Source of the DNA: Moraxella sp. K1664
GTDB lineage: Bacteria > Pseudomonadota > Gammaproteobacteria > Pseudomonadales > Moraxellaceae
Direction: 5' to 3'
NCBI RefSeq assembly: GCF_039693965.1
Contig: NZ_CP155576.1
Location: 1,302,001-1,366,000 of the forward strand
Length of the DNA: 64,000 nucleotides
Shown here: positions 46,069 through 54,664 of the stretch, piece after piece
Position numbering within the stretch: the stretch's first letter is position 1
Layout of the letters: every line of letters begins with the position of its first letter
Program-made: the position numbers and the translations under genes
Notes under the pieces: generated by a model
Database searches by the model: none
Told to the model about the DNA's origin: nothing
What the model saw: the letters and a program-made list of their open reading frames with translations, nothing else

Positions 46069-46144
46069 TGGCAGAGGCGGCTGGACTCGAACCAACGGAT
46101 GTCAGGATCAAAACCTGATGCCTTACCAACTTGGCGACGCCCCT
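46069..46144 (-). tRNA. tRNA-Gln (anticodon TTG), copy 2
   Basis: 76 nt including an encoded CCA. Acceptor stem AGGGGCG/CGCCTCT, anticodon loop TTTTGAT (TTG), T-loop GGTTCGAGTCC. Identical in sequence to the copy at 46181, from which it is separated by 36 bp. Confidence 0.93.
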
Positions 46145-46180
46145 ATAAAGGTGATAAATTTTTTAAAAATTTACAAAAAA

Positions 46181-46256
46181 TGGCAGAGGCGGCTGGACTC
46201 GAACCAACGGATGTCAGGATCAAAACCTGATGCCTTACCAACTTGGCGACGCCCCT
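46181..46256 (-). tRNA. tRNA-Gln (anticodon TTG), copy 1
   Basis: Same 76-nt sequence as the copy at 46069, with CCA encoded and the four flanking bases before it (TATA) also conserved, suggesting a tandem duplication. It sits between ispE and prs, the usual place for tRNA-Gln in this gene cluster. Confidence 0.93.
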
Positions 46257-46390
46257 ATATAGGCGGACAATTATACCGAAAAATTAAAATTATGCAAGGG
46301 CTAATTTTTAAAATTTTAAAATAAATTGCTAAGCACTTGAAATTTATTGATTTAAAATGGTGGCTTATTGATTGCCCCATAATTATTTTT

Positions 46391-46430
46391 TTGGGTTGTA
46401 GGGGCGAATTGCAATTCGCCCTTGATGAAT
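46391..46430. repeat. Dispersed repeat R1, partial copy e
   Basis: TGTAGGGGCGAATTGCAATTCGCCC, i.e. only the first palindrome of R1. In all, 240 bp without a gene lie here between the tRNAs and ispE. Confidence 0.65.
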
Positions 46431-46460
46431 TAATTATTTATGTAAAGTTGAGAATGGGGT

Positions 46461-46497
46461 TTATTTTATAAAAATGTTATCAATGGTAGGCACGCCC
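46461..46497. mobile_element. MITE end fragment at the ispE stop
   Basis: TTTTATAAAAATGTTATCAATGG followed by TAGGCACGCCC matches the terminal 37 bp of the MITE family, ending next to TA. The other end of the element is missing. The ispE TAG stop lies at this junction. Confidence 0.7.
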
Positions 46498-47366
46498 TAA
46501 TACAGCCCCCGAGCAAATAGTGCGGGACAGGGGGCGTTGTCTATCAAGCGGTTGATGGCGGTGTCGTTTAACTCATAGGGAAGGGGCAAAAACACCGCCG
46601 AGCCTGTGCCACTCATGCGTGCCTTGGTGCCAATCTCATGCTCTAAGTCACACAGATAGCCAAAGGCATGGGCGACTTTGGCAGAGCGTGCCAGTACCAG
46701 CGGGGTAAAGACGTTGGTAAACAAGGCATTATCGCCAAAGAAGTTGGCACCCGATAGGGCGTGATGGCTGTACACAGGACAGTCTCGTTTGAGCTCATCA
46801 CAGCCAAACAGCGTGGCGGTGCTGACATGTTCATCAGGCAATAGCACCAGATAGCCACAGTCGGGTAAGTCAATGGCGGTCAGTATCTCGCCAATGCCTG
46901 TGGCGATGGCGGAGGTTTTGTGAAAATGGGCAAAAATAAAAAACGGCACGTCCGCCCCAAGGCTCGCCCCAATCTTGATAAGCTCATCGGCAGAGAGCCG
47001 AAGTCCCCACAGCTCGTTGATGGCGATGAGCGTGGTCGCACAGTTGGACGAACCCCCGCCCAGTCCTGCCCCTGTGGGGATGTGCTTTTCTAGGATGATT
47101 TGGACGGATGAGGCATAAGCAGGATAACGCTTGGCTAGGGTCTCGACCGCCTTGACGATAAGGTTGTCATTGATGTCGTCGGTCAGCTCATCTGCCCCTA
47201 TCAAGGTCACAAGCTTCTGACTTGTGGACGTGCGAAAAGAGAGCGTGTCGCCAAAATCGATGGCGGTAAAGACGCTTTGCAGATGATGATAACCGTTGTC
47301 CGCCCTGCCAGTGATGTGCAAGAACAAGTTGAGTTTGGCAGGCGAGAATAAAGTAAGCTGGCTCAT
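46497..47366 (-). CDS. ispE: 4-diphosphocytidyl-2-C-methyl-D-erythritol kinase
   Basis: GHMP kinase of the non-mevalonate (MEP) isoprenoid pathway. The 289 residues start with SPAKLNLFLHITGRADNGYHHLQ, contain the GHMP ATP-binding motif IPTGAGLGGGSSNCAT and the C-terminal RMSGTGSAVF. The stop TAG is formed at the edge of an inserted MITE fragment (TAGGGCGTGCC), so the last residues may differ from relatives. lolB ends 5 bp upstream; the pair is co-transcribed. Confidence 0.95.
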   Translation of the reverse strand: MSQLTLFSPAKLNLFLHITGRADNGYHHLQSVFTAIDFGDTLSFRTSTSQKLVTLIGADELTDDINDNLIVKAVETLAKRYPAYASSVQIILEKHIPTGAGLGGGSSNCATTLIAINELWGLRLSADELIKIGASLGADVPFFIFAHFHKTSAIATGIGEILTAIDLPDCGYLVLLPDEHVSTATLFGCDELKRDCPVYSHHALSGANFFGDNALFTNVFTPLVLARSAKVAHAFGYLCDLEHEIGTKARMSGTGSAVFLPLPYELNDTAINRLIDNAPCPALFARGLY

Positions 47367-47370
47367 GATA

Positions 47371-47946
47371 TCAATTCGGATAAACGATGGTCATCACCAC
47401 ACGATGTCCGTCGGTGTGATTGATGACAAGACGGCTTGGGCGTGGGCTGTTTTTGGGGTATTCAAAACTGGCTGTCCAGTCATCATTGGTGCTTTGGGCG
47501 AGTCTGCCTTGTTCGTCCTGCTGACTGTCGGTATCGCCTTGGGCGGTTTTGCCGACTATCCAGTGGGGCAGATGACTGATGGGGGCGTGCCAACCTGTGG
47601 CTTTTTGGAGTAACTCTTCGGGGCTGTCTGCCTGTATCTCGCCTTGGTCGTTGGTGAGTGTGGCTTGTTGTCCGTCATAGCGGATTTGGGTCGCCCCCAT
47701 GCCAAACGCCCCTGTTAAGTCAATGGCAAAGCGTTCATCTTCTTGCCCCCAGTTATAAAAAGCACTGCCTGCCTGTTTGCCGTTGGCGGTGTTTGTGGTG
47801 ATACCGATTTTACCAGTGATGGCAAAGCGTAGGACATCATCATGAATCTGTTCGCTGATGGCAGGGGTGGTCTTGGGCAGGGTTTGACAAGCGGTGAGCG
47901 AGCCTGTGGCGACTAGGGCAAGGATAAGGGGGTGGATAAATTTCAT
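47371..47946 (-). CDS. lolB: Outer-membrane lipoprotein receptor LolB
   Basis: Lipoprotein that takes lipoproteins from LolA and inserts them in the outer membrane. The 191 residues have a signal with lipobox (TGSLTAC, Cys20), the FAITGKIGITT strand, a QAGSAFYNWGQ motif and a mid-region LLQKATGWHAPISHLPHWIVG typical of LolB. It precedes ispE as in other gammaproteobacteria; hemA lies upstream on the opposite strand beyond a TPR gene. Confidence 0.92.
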   Translation of the reverse strand: MKFIHPLILALVATGSLTACQTLPKTTPAISEQIHDDVLRFAITGKIGITTNTANGKQAGSAFYNWGQEDERFAIDLTGAFGMGATQIRYDGQQATLTNDQGEIQADSPEELLQKATGWHAPISHLPHWIVGKTAQGDTDSQQDEQGRLAQSTNDDWTASFEYPKNSPRPSRLVINHTDGHRVVMTIVYPN

Positions 47947-48082
47947 GGGTGTCCTGATGATTAAATGGTAAATAATGATGAGTAAGGAATTAATGAAGAA
48001 TGATGGTTAAAAAGATTTTTTAAAGTTGTTTAACAGTTGTTTACAGGTTGTTTAAATAAGACATTGCCAAATAAAAATACAT

Positions 48083-48178
48083 GTTAAAATTTGGATATAT
48101 GGGGTGAATTATTTGTCCAAAAATTAATTTTACATGGAGTAAATTGCAAGTTGCCCTTACAAGTCAATTAACAATCTC
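48083..48178. repeat. Dispersed repeat R1, diverged copy f
   Basis: TAAAATTTGGATATATGGGG, CCAAAAATTAATTTTACATGG, AAATTGCAAGTTGCCCTTAC and TCAATTAACAATCTC show the R1 order with many changes. It fills the gap between the TPR gene and lolB. Confidence 0.65.
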
Positions 48179-48197
48179 AAAAATCATTTCCCAAACT

Positions 48198-50207
48198 CTA
48201 ATACTCCTGCACTTCCTGTCCTGTCCGATTTTGCCCAAAGGCAAAGCGGTTTTGTAGGTCAGCAAGCAGGCGATTGACCTTATCGGACTCGCCAAGCCCT
48301 TGGTAGGCACGCAGTAGGGTAATGCCTGCGTTTAGGTCGGGGGCGACTTCATAGGGCATTTCTAGGTAGTCCAGCACCGCCCGATAGTTGCCCTGTGATA
48401 GGGCGTGATTGCCAAGCACGATAAGAGCTTCAAGCTGTAACTGTGGGTCGTAATTGGGGTCGTCCGAGCTGATTTGGGCAAGGCTCATCGCCCCTTCGAG
48501 TGCCGATAGGTCGTTGGGGTTTTGGCTTAGGCGAAGTTTGATGTCGGCTAGGCGATACGCAGGGTTCATGCGGTCAAGCTCCAAGAGCTTATCGATGGCA
48601 AAGCGTTTGTCATCATCGCTAAGTTCATTTTGCAAAAGCTGAAAACTGGCAAAGAGCAGGCGGTCATCATCGGGATATTCACGATTGGCGACGGTGAGTA
48701 GGTTTTGGGCTTCGGTCTTTTTGTCTTGGCGTAGCAAAATCTCGGCATGGAGCAGATAGCTGTCAATGGCATAAATCTCAAAGTCATCACGCAGTCGCAC
48801 CAAAGTGGCAATCGCTTTGTCCACATCATCTTTGGCAAGATAGTAGCCGACCACTTTGGTGCGGGCGTCTAGCACATGCTCGTAGTCTTTGACCTTTTCA
48901 TAATGCTCTTTGGCAAGGGTAAGGCTGCCTGAGCGTTCGTAGCTGATGGCAAGGTAGTAATTGGCACGGCTATTAAAGGCAGGCACGTCAAGTAAGGGAG
49001 TCAAGACCGTACGGGCGTTTTCATATTTGCCGATGTCTAGCCCGACCAAAGCGGTCAGCAGGGCGACGTCAGGGTCTTTGGTTTGACGGTTTGCCACTTG
49101 CAGTAAATCCCACGCCCGTCCAAGCTGACCCATGTCTATCTCATGGCGAATCTCGTACAGGTGTAGCTCTTTGATGGTGGGCAACTCCTTGACTTTTTGG
49201 CGGATAAATGCCCACATGGCGGACTCTTGACCGCTTTCTTTTAGGATGTCTATTTTTAGGGTGATAAAGGCAAGGTTGTCAGGCTCATCCTTTAAGGCTC
49301 TATTAACATGAACCAAGGCAGGGGCGTAGTCTTGTAGGCGTAGTAAAAGACCTGCTCGCAGTACTGACAGCGATGGGTTATCGTCTTCCATGCTTTGCAA
49401 GGCGGTAAAAAGCTGTCGCTGTTCGTCAGGGTTTTGTGGAAAAATCCCCGTCAAAATCCCCGTCAAATCCGCCTTTTCATCATAATCCAAAATCATCGCC
49501 AACATGGTGTTTGCTTCATGGTAGTCGCCTGCTTTTAGGGCAAGATGGGCGACATAGAACCATGCAGGGATGTGTTCAGGGTTTTGTCGTTGCCACGCCC
49601 GAGCAAAGGCAAGCGATTGTTTGGGGGTTTCGTACTCAATGGACAACGCCAACGCACGCTCAAAGACGGCTGTGGCATTGGCGGTAAAGCTCTCAGCTTT
49701 ATAAATGGTCAAAGATTCACCAATCTGCCCCCTGTCCACGCCAAACTCAGCCGACAGCAGGGCGTATAAATCAGGATAGCCAAGCATGGGCGTGCTGTCA
49801 TGGGTGTTTAGGGTGTCATCAAAGATGATGTCGGGGATGTCTGCGGTGTCGGCATTGGGTGGATAATTATCAGTGCCGTCATCGATGTACTCGCCATGCT
49901 CGCCCAGGTCAGGCTCGCCATGCTCATCGGGTGTAGATGGGGTGACAGGTACAAAGGCAGGCTCTGTCGTCTGTGGCGTGTCTTCATCGCTGTCTTGGGG
50001 CGGGATGTCGTTGCCAAGACTGCTGTCATCATCATAAAAGGGCAGTAGGATTTTTAGCAATGAGTCAAAAACCCCTGCCTGTGCCGTGGACATGGTTTTC
50101 TCGGCAAGGGGCAGAAGTGCCAACACGCACAGCACTAAAATGACGCGTTTTTTATAAGTGGGCTTAGTTCTCTGATGAGACCGCTCAATATTTGGCGTTG
50201 CACTCAT
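48198..50207 (-). CDS. Tetratricopeptide-repeat protein
   Basis: About 669 residues from Met at 50207 (MSATPNIERS). A membrane helix or signal near 25-45, an acidic Pro/Thr linker (about 55-130), then repeated TPR-like helical hairpins to the end (e.g. FARAWQRQNPEHIPAWFYVA, ALVHVNRALKDEPDNLAF, YYLAISYERSGSLTLAKEHY). In Acinetobacter/Pseudomonas a TPR gene also sits between hemA and lolB, so the position is conserved. Likely a periplasmic or envelope scaffold; role unknown. Confidence 0.87.
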   Translation of the reverse strand: MSATPNIERSHQRTKPTYKKRVILVLCVLALLPLAEKTMSTAQAGVFDSLLKILLPFYDDDSSLGNDIPPQDSDEDTPQTTEPAFVPVTPSTPDEHGEPDLGEHGEYIDDGTDNYPPNADTADIPDIIFDDTLNTHDSTPMLGYPDLYALLSAEFGVDRGQIGESLTIYKAESFTANATAVFERALALSIEYETPKQSLAFARAWQRQNPEHIPAWFYVAHLALKAGDYHEANTMLAMILDYDEKADLTGILTGIFPQNPDEQRQLFTALQSMEDDNPSLSVLRAGLLLRLQDYAPALVHVNRALKDEPDNLAFITLKIDILKESGQESAMWAFIRQKVKELPTIKELHLYEIRHEIDMGQLGRAWDLLQVANRQTKDPDVALLTALVGLDIGKYENARTVLTPLLDVPAFNSRANYYLAISYERSGSLTLAKEHYEKVKDYEHVLDARTKVVGYYLAKDDVDKAIATLVRLRDDFEIYAIDSYLLHAEILLRQDKKTEAQNLLTVANREYPDDDRLLFASFQLLQNELSDDDKRFAIDKLLELDRMNPAYRLADIKLRLSQNPNDLSALEGAMSLAQISSDDPNYDPQLQLEALIVLGNHALSQGNYRAVLDYLEMPYEVAPDLNAGITLLRAYQGLGESDKVNRLLADLQNRFAFGQNRTGQEVQEY

Positions 50208-50350
50208 GATAAAAATCGATGGATAAAGTGCCTTATTATAAGATGAAATGCCAAACAGTTGCAATGTTTTGAAACAATTTTAATGTAAAAATTACCAAAA
50301 AAATTGGCATATACCCAATAAACTTTAAAATTACTACAAACGCAATGATG

Positions 50351-50428
50351 TTTGGATGTAGGGACGTGCTGTGTACGCCCTGCACGGTAATGTCATCAAG
50401 GGTGTGCTCAGCACACCCCTACAAACCC
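50351..50428. repeat. Palindromic dispersed repeat, R1-like
   Basis: TTTGGATGTAGGGACGTGCTG and GGTGTGCTCAGCACACCCC, then TACAAACCC; its outer ends resemble R1 (GTAGGG...CCCTACAA) but the inner palindromes differ. It lies in the 674-bp gap between the TPR gene and hemA, which also holds a terminator/sRNA candidate and the hemA promoter. Confidence 0.55.
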
Positions 50429-50517
50429 GTGGTAAATATCAAGTTGGTTGAGTGTAAATCAAATGTATTGTGGCAATAGAATAAATCTGTACAATAATTC
50501 GTCAATTTTATATACAG

Positions 50518-50555
50518 GCAAAAAAAGACCCACTGAAGGAGGGGCAGTGGGTTGA
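50518..50555 (-). terminator. Isolated intrinsic terminator, possible sRNA end
   Basis: On the minus strand CCCACT pairs with AGTGGG around the loop GCCCCTCCTTC, followed by TCTTTTTTTG. No protein gene on that strand ends here, so it may terminate a short transcript arising from the hemA divergent region. The loop contains CCUCC, an anti-Shine-Dalgarno motif. Confidence 0.5.
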
Positions 50556-50823
50556 GGAAAGGTTACGATGATTATTATTGTTATGTTATTCTAAATAGGG
50601 ATGGGGTGGATTTTTTCAAGGATAAAAGGAGAAAAAAATGATAATTTTTAAAAAACTCATCATGTCCTAGCCTAGGATTGTTTGCGGTTAGGTTTTGAGG
50701 GGTGGGGTGTATTTTAGCATGGGTAAATGCCCATTTAAAACGATTGATTTTGTCAAAGTGTGTGTTTTGATTGAAAAGTTTCATAAAAACCCCCATTTTT
50801 TGTGTGTTTTTGACAAATGGTGT

Positions 50824-50829
50824 TATAAT
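50824..50829 (+). promoter_or_regulatory. Probable -10 of the hemA promoter
   Basis: TATAAT 53 bp before hemA; TTGTGT lies 17 bp upstream as a weak -35, and a TTGACA overlaps the spacer. Confidence 0.4.
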
Positions 50830-50881
50830 AATCCGTTTCATCATCTGTCTGTTTTATTTTATCTACCAAATATAGCCTGTC

Positions 50882-52216
50882 ATGAAATTAGCCGTCATCG
50901 GAGTCAATCACAAAACCGCCCCTGTCGCCCTGCGAGAGCGGTTGTCGTTCGGCTCGGATTTGCCACAGGCGATTACTGACATTCGCCGTCTTGATGAGTC
51001 GGTTTCGGGGGCGGTCATCGTCTCTACTTGTAACCGCAGTGAGATTTATGTGGGGTTTGACGATGAGTGGCAAGCGGTCGCTGACGATGATGACGTGAGC
51101 GTGCAGGCGGGGCGGGTGCGGTCGTGGCTTGCCGAGTTCAAGGGCGTGGCACTAGATGACATTTCGCCTTTTTTGTACATTTATGAGAATAACCGTGCGT
51201 TGAACCACTGGCTTCGTGTGGCGTCAGGGCTAGACTCGATGATACTGGGCGAGCCACAGATTCTGGGACAAATCAGACAAGCAGTGTCACAGTCGCAGGC
51301 AGTGAGTGGAGTGGGCAGTGATTTTCATTGGCTCACTCAGCAGATTTTTGCGTCAGCACGCAGTGTCCGCCGTGATAGTAAGGTCGGACAGCAGGCGGTC
51401 ACGTTAGGGTTTGCGACCGCCAAACTGGTCACGCAGATATTTGACAAGCCGGAGAATACCACGCTACTCATGGTGGCGGCAGGCGAGATGAACCGCCTTG
51501 TCGCTCATAACGTGGCAAGCCTTGGCATGAAAAACATCATCATCGCCAATCGCAGTCCACAGCGTGCCGAACTGCTCAAAGATGAGCTGGTGCAAATGGC
51601 ACAAAATGCAGGGCGGTCGGTGCATGTTGAGTGCGTGGGGCTAGATAGTCTCGGGCAGGTGCTAAGCCGTGCCGATGTGGTGAGCAGTTGTAGCGGTAGC
51701 ATGGATACGCTGATTAGTACGGAGATGGTCAAGCACGCCCAAAAGGTGCGTCGTCATCGCCCGTTGTTACTGGTGGATTTGGCGGTGCCACGAGACATCG
51801 ACCCTGCGGTGGGTGGATTTGATGATGTCTATCTGTATTCGGTGGATGACTTACAGCATGTCATCGCAGGTAACCTAGAAGAGCGAAAACAAGCAGCGGT
51901 AGAAGCGGAGCTGATGGTCAGTCAGCTGACCCTAAGTATTGAGAGTCAAATGCAACTGCTTTCCGCCAGACGTTATATCGCTGATTATCGCATGATGGCG
52001 GACGAGCATAAAAGCAGACTGCTGTCACATGCCAAACACCGTCTGGCACAGGGTGATGACATGATGACGGTGTTAGATGAGTTCGCTCATCGCCTGACCA
52101 ATACGCTCACGCACTCGCCGTCACGACTCATTCGCACCGTTGCCACGCACCAAGATTCACAGCTTTTGGAAGTGGTGGGAGTGGGATTGATGGATTATCG
52201 TGATAGGCAGGTCTGA
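50882..52216 (+). CDS. hemA: Glutamyl-tRNA reductase
   Basis: First step of C5-pathway tetrapyrrole synthesis: reduces glutamyl-tRNA to glutamate-1-semialdehyde with NADPH. The 444 residues begin MKLAVIGVNHKTAPVALRER and contain the catalytic Cys in VSTCNRSEIY, a SMILGEPQILGQ region, a Rossmann NADPH site (VAAGEMNRLVAHN; GMKNIIIANRS), LVDLAVPRDIDP and a helical dimerisation end. Divergent from the TPR-lolB-ispE-prs cluster, as in relatives. Confidence 0.96.
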   Translation: MKLAVIGVNHKTAPVALRERLSFGSDLPQAITDIRRLDESVSGAVIVSTCNRSEIYVGFDDEWQAVADDDDVSVQAGRVRSWLAEFKGVALDDISPFLYIYENNRALNHWLRVASGLDSMILGEPQILGQIRQAVSQSQAVSGVGSDFHWLTQQIFASARSVRRDSKVGQQAVTLGFATAKLVTQIFDKPENTTLLMVAAGEMNRLVAHNVASLGMKNIIIANRSPQRAELLKDELVQMAQNAGRSVHVECVGLDSLGQVLSRADVVSSCSGSMDTLISTEMVKHAQKVRRHRPLLLVDLAVPRDIDPAVGGFDDVYLYSVDDLQHVIAGNLEERKQAAVEAELMVSQLTLSIESQMQLLSARRYIADYRMMADEHKSRLLSHAKHRLAQGDDMMTVLDEFAHRLTNTLTHSPSRLIRTVATHQDSQLLEVVGVGLMDYRDRQV

Positions 52217-52253
52217 CTGTTTTGCTCAAAATCACCTTTGCTTAAAACTGCCT

Positions 52254-53189
52254 TTATTCAAAATCCCCCAAATTCATCTTTAATGCATCAAAACACACAC
52301 CCATATCAAAGCCTCGATACTGCAAAAATCGCAGTTGGCGGGCTTTTTCTTTTGGGTCTTTTGGGATATTGTCGCCATATTTTTTACAGCGAGCTTCTAC
52401 GGCAAGTTTGAGCCAGTCTATCTCATCGTCCTTGTCATTGCCCTTGTTATCATTGTCCAAAATCGTGCCGTCCGCCACGCTGTCCACATCGCTCATGACA
52501 ATCAGCTCGTCCACACCGCCAAACGCCTTAACATCAAGCCCTGCTTTTTTTAGGCTATCTGTCAGATACCGCACGCCACGCCCTTTGCGTACCGCTTCAC
52601 GCACGAGCGTGGTCGCACAGCGTGTGTCGGACTGATAGCCTTTTTCGGCAAATTCATCAAGCAAGTCATCTACCGCCTGTGGGTCGCAGTCTTTGGCGAT
52701 GAGTTTGGTTTTTAGCTCATGGCGGGAAAGCTCTTTTTTGGACAAATAATAAAACGCAAGCCAACGCAAATAGCGAGTTTCTTTGTCGGGAAGTTGTAAT
52801 TTTTCAATTTCAACTTGGCTTAATAATTTTAAAGAATTATCATCAAGCACCGTTTGACTGTCGTCTTTTAATAATAAATCCACCGCAGACGGCTGATTAT
52901 CGCTTTTTTGGGATTTGCGTTTGCGTGGGGGTGTTGGTGTGTCGGTTTGGGAGTTGGGATTTTGGGTGTTCTTAACTGATTTTTTAAAGGAGTGTTTGAC
53001 GGTGTTGGTTAAATTTTTTGGTTTATCGGACAAAAAATTGTCATCGGATTGTTGGCGTGTATCGTTGTTTTTATCGTTCGCTTTATCGCTGTTATTATTA
53101 TTCTTTTTATCAAAAGTTTTAGCAGACACAGGTTGTCCCATGTCTGCTAAAATGTCATCTAAGGTTTGTATTTTTATGGGTTTGACCAT
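52254..53189 (-). CDS. recX: RecX regulator with long N-terminal extension
   Basis: Inhibitor/modulator of RecA filaments, encoded 4 bp after recA. The RecX core lies at about 135-305 (YLRWLAFYYLSKKELSRHEL, GYQSDTRCATTLVREAVRKG, RFLQYRGFDMGVCFDAL). Compared with the usual 150-200 residues it is 311 long: the first 130 residues are Asn/Lys/Asp/Thr-rich and probably disordered, and an acidic insertion (residues about 235-260) splits the core. Confidence 0.88.
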   Translation of the reverse strand: MVKPIKIQTLDDILADMGQPVSAKTFDKKNNNNSDKANDKNNDTRQQSDDNFLSDKPKNLTNTVKHSFKKSVKNTQNPNSQTDTPTPPRKRKSQKSDNQPSAVDLLLKDDSQTVLDDNSLKLLSQVEIEKLQLPDKETRYLRWLAFYYLSKKELSRHELKTKLIAKDCDPQAVDDLLDEFAEKGYQSDTRCATTLVREAVRKGRGVRYLTDSLKKAGLDVKAFGGVDELIVMSDVDSVADGTILDNDNKGNDKDDEIDWLKLAVEARCKKYGDNIPKDPKEKARQLRFLQYRGFDMGVCFDALKMNLGDFE

Positions 53190-53193
53190 AAAA

Positions 53194-54285
53194 TTAGTTG
53201 TCCATGCCTTCTACATATTCAGGCACTTCGCCGTCATCATCGCTGGGGGCGACTGGCACGACATTGGCAAGTTTTAGCTCACGGATTTTGGCTTCAATCT
53301 CTTGGGCGATTGCAGGATTTTCCGCCAAAAATTGACAGGCATTGGCTTTGCCTTGACCGATTTTTGAGCCTTCATAGCTGTACCACGCCCCTGACTTGCC
53401 CACAATGTCAAGGCTTGCCCCGATATCTACAATCTCGCCCAAGCGGTTAATACCTTCGCCATACATAATGTCAAATTCGGTTTGGCGGAACGGGGGAGCC
53501 ATTTTGTTTTTGATGACCTTGACACGGGTTTCAGAGCCGATGATTTCTTCTTTGTCCTTGACCGAACCGATACGGCGAATGTCTAGGCGGACAGACGCAT
53601 AGAACTTCAAGGCGTTACCGCCTGTTGTCGTCTCAGGCGAGCCGAACATGACGCCGATTTTCATGCGGATTTGGTTGATAAAAATCACCATACAGTTAGA
53701 GCGTTTGGCGTTACCTGTGATTTTACGCAAGGCTTGGCTCATTAGACGTGCTTGCAGACCCATGTGGCTGTCGCCCATTTCGCCTTCAATCTCGGCTTTT
53801 GGGGTCAAGGCGGCAACAGAGTCCACCACAATCAAATCCACCGCCCCAGAACGCACCAGCATATCCACGATTTCAAGGGCTTGCTCGCCGTTGTCGGGTT
53901 GGGATACCATAAGTTCGTTCAAATTTACGCCCAATTTTTTGGCATAAATGGGGTCTAGGGCGTGTTCTGCGTCAATGAACGCACATTTTCCGCCTTGCTT
54001 TTGGCATTCGGCAATCGCTTGTAGGGTGAGCGTGGTTTTGCCCGAGCTTTCAGGCCCGAAAATCTCAATGATACGCCCCTTTGGTAAACCGCCAATCCCC
54101 AGAGCAATGTCCAGCCCGAGCGAGCCTGTGGAAATCGTCTCTACATCTACCTTGATAGACTCATCGCCCAGATTCATAATGGTGTTTTTGCCGAACGCCT
54201 TTTCAATCTGAGCCAATGCCATTTGCAACGCTTTTTCTTTATTGCCTTCAATGCTTTCGTCTTTTTCTTTGGGTGCTTTTGCCAT
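53194..54285 (-). CDS. recA: Recombinase RecA
   Basis: ATP-dependent strand-exchange protein and SOS coprotease. The 363-residue protein has Walker [10 protein letters not shown] (77-85), Walker [11 protein letters not shown], the MAW/L1-L2 loops with [26 protein letters not shown]-type sequence, and an acidic C-terminal tail ([14 protein letters not shown]). A longer N-terminus ([15 protein letters not shown]) precedes the core. recX follows in the same operon. No clear LexA box was identified upstream. Confidence 0.97.
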   Translation of the reverse strand: MAKAPKEKDESIEGNKEKALQMALAQIEKAFGKNTIMNLGDESIKVDVETISTGSLGLDIALGIGGLPKGRIIEIFGPESSGKTTLTLQAIAECQKQGGKCAFIDAEHALDPIYAKKLGVNLNELMVSQPDNGEQALEIVDMLVRSGAVDLIVVDSVAALTPKAEIEGEMGDSHMGLQARLMSQALRKITGNAKRSNCMVIFINQIRMKIGVMFGSPETTTGGNALKFYASVRLDIRRIGSVKDKEEIIGSETRVKVIKNKMAPPFRQTEFDIMYGEGINRLGEIVDIGASLDIVGKSGAWYSYEGSKIGQGKANACQFLAENPAIAQEIEAKIRELKLANVVPVAPSDDDGEVPEYVEGMDN

Positions 54286-54436
54286 AAGAATTACCTTTTT
54301 TCAACTAAAATTAACGTGATAAAATAACTAAATTTACTTAAAACTACGACCGAAATCGTGCTTATTTTAGCACTTTTTTGGGCAAAATGGCGGTAATTTT
54401 TGCGTTGTTACAATAAATAATTGTTAAGTTAAATTA

Positions 54437-54640
54437 GGGCGTGTTGAACATTGATAACATTCTTATAAAATAAGATGAAAAATTGACAATTTCAATCAAT
54501 TTTTGCATGAAAAATGGCTAAATCTTGTTTTTCATCGTCAAAAACTTGTCTGATAGAATAACTATCAGCCTGCGTTTTTTCCTTGAAAAACGTGCGATTT
54601 TTCTCATTTTTCATTGCAAATACCAAAGTTCAACACGCCC
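54437..54640. mobile_element. MITE, 204 bp, intact ends
   Basis: Perfect 13-bp inverted repeats GGGCGTGTTGAAC and TA duplications at 54435-54436 and 54641-54642. The ends differ from the 44379 copy (TTGAAC for CCTGCC) but are closer to the IS5-family element ends (GGGCACGTTGAAC). Core blocks such as ATTGATAACATT, TTTTTGCATGAAAAATGGCTA and CCTTGAAAAACGTGCGATTT are common to both MITEs. Confidence 0.88.
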
Positions 54641-54664
54641 TAAATAATTTATTAAAAATTACTG

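Noticed and set aside
50581-50844. 87-codon minus-strand frame upstream of hemA
   Set aside because: No family, no good ribosome-binding site, overlaps the hemA promoter; composition looks random.
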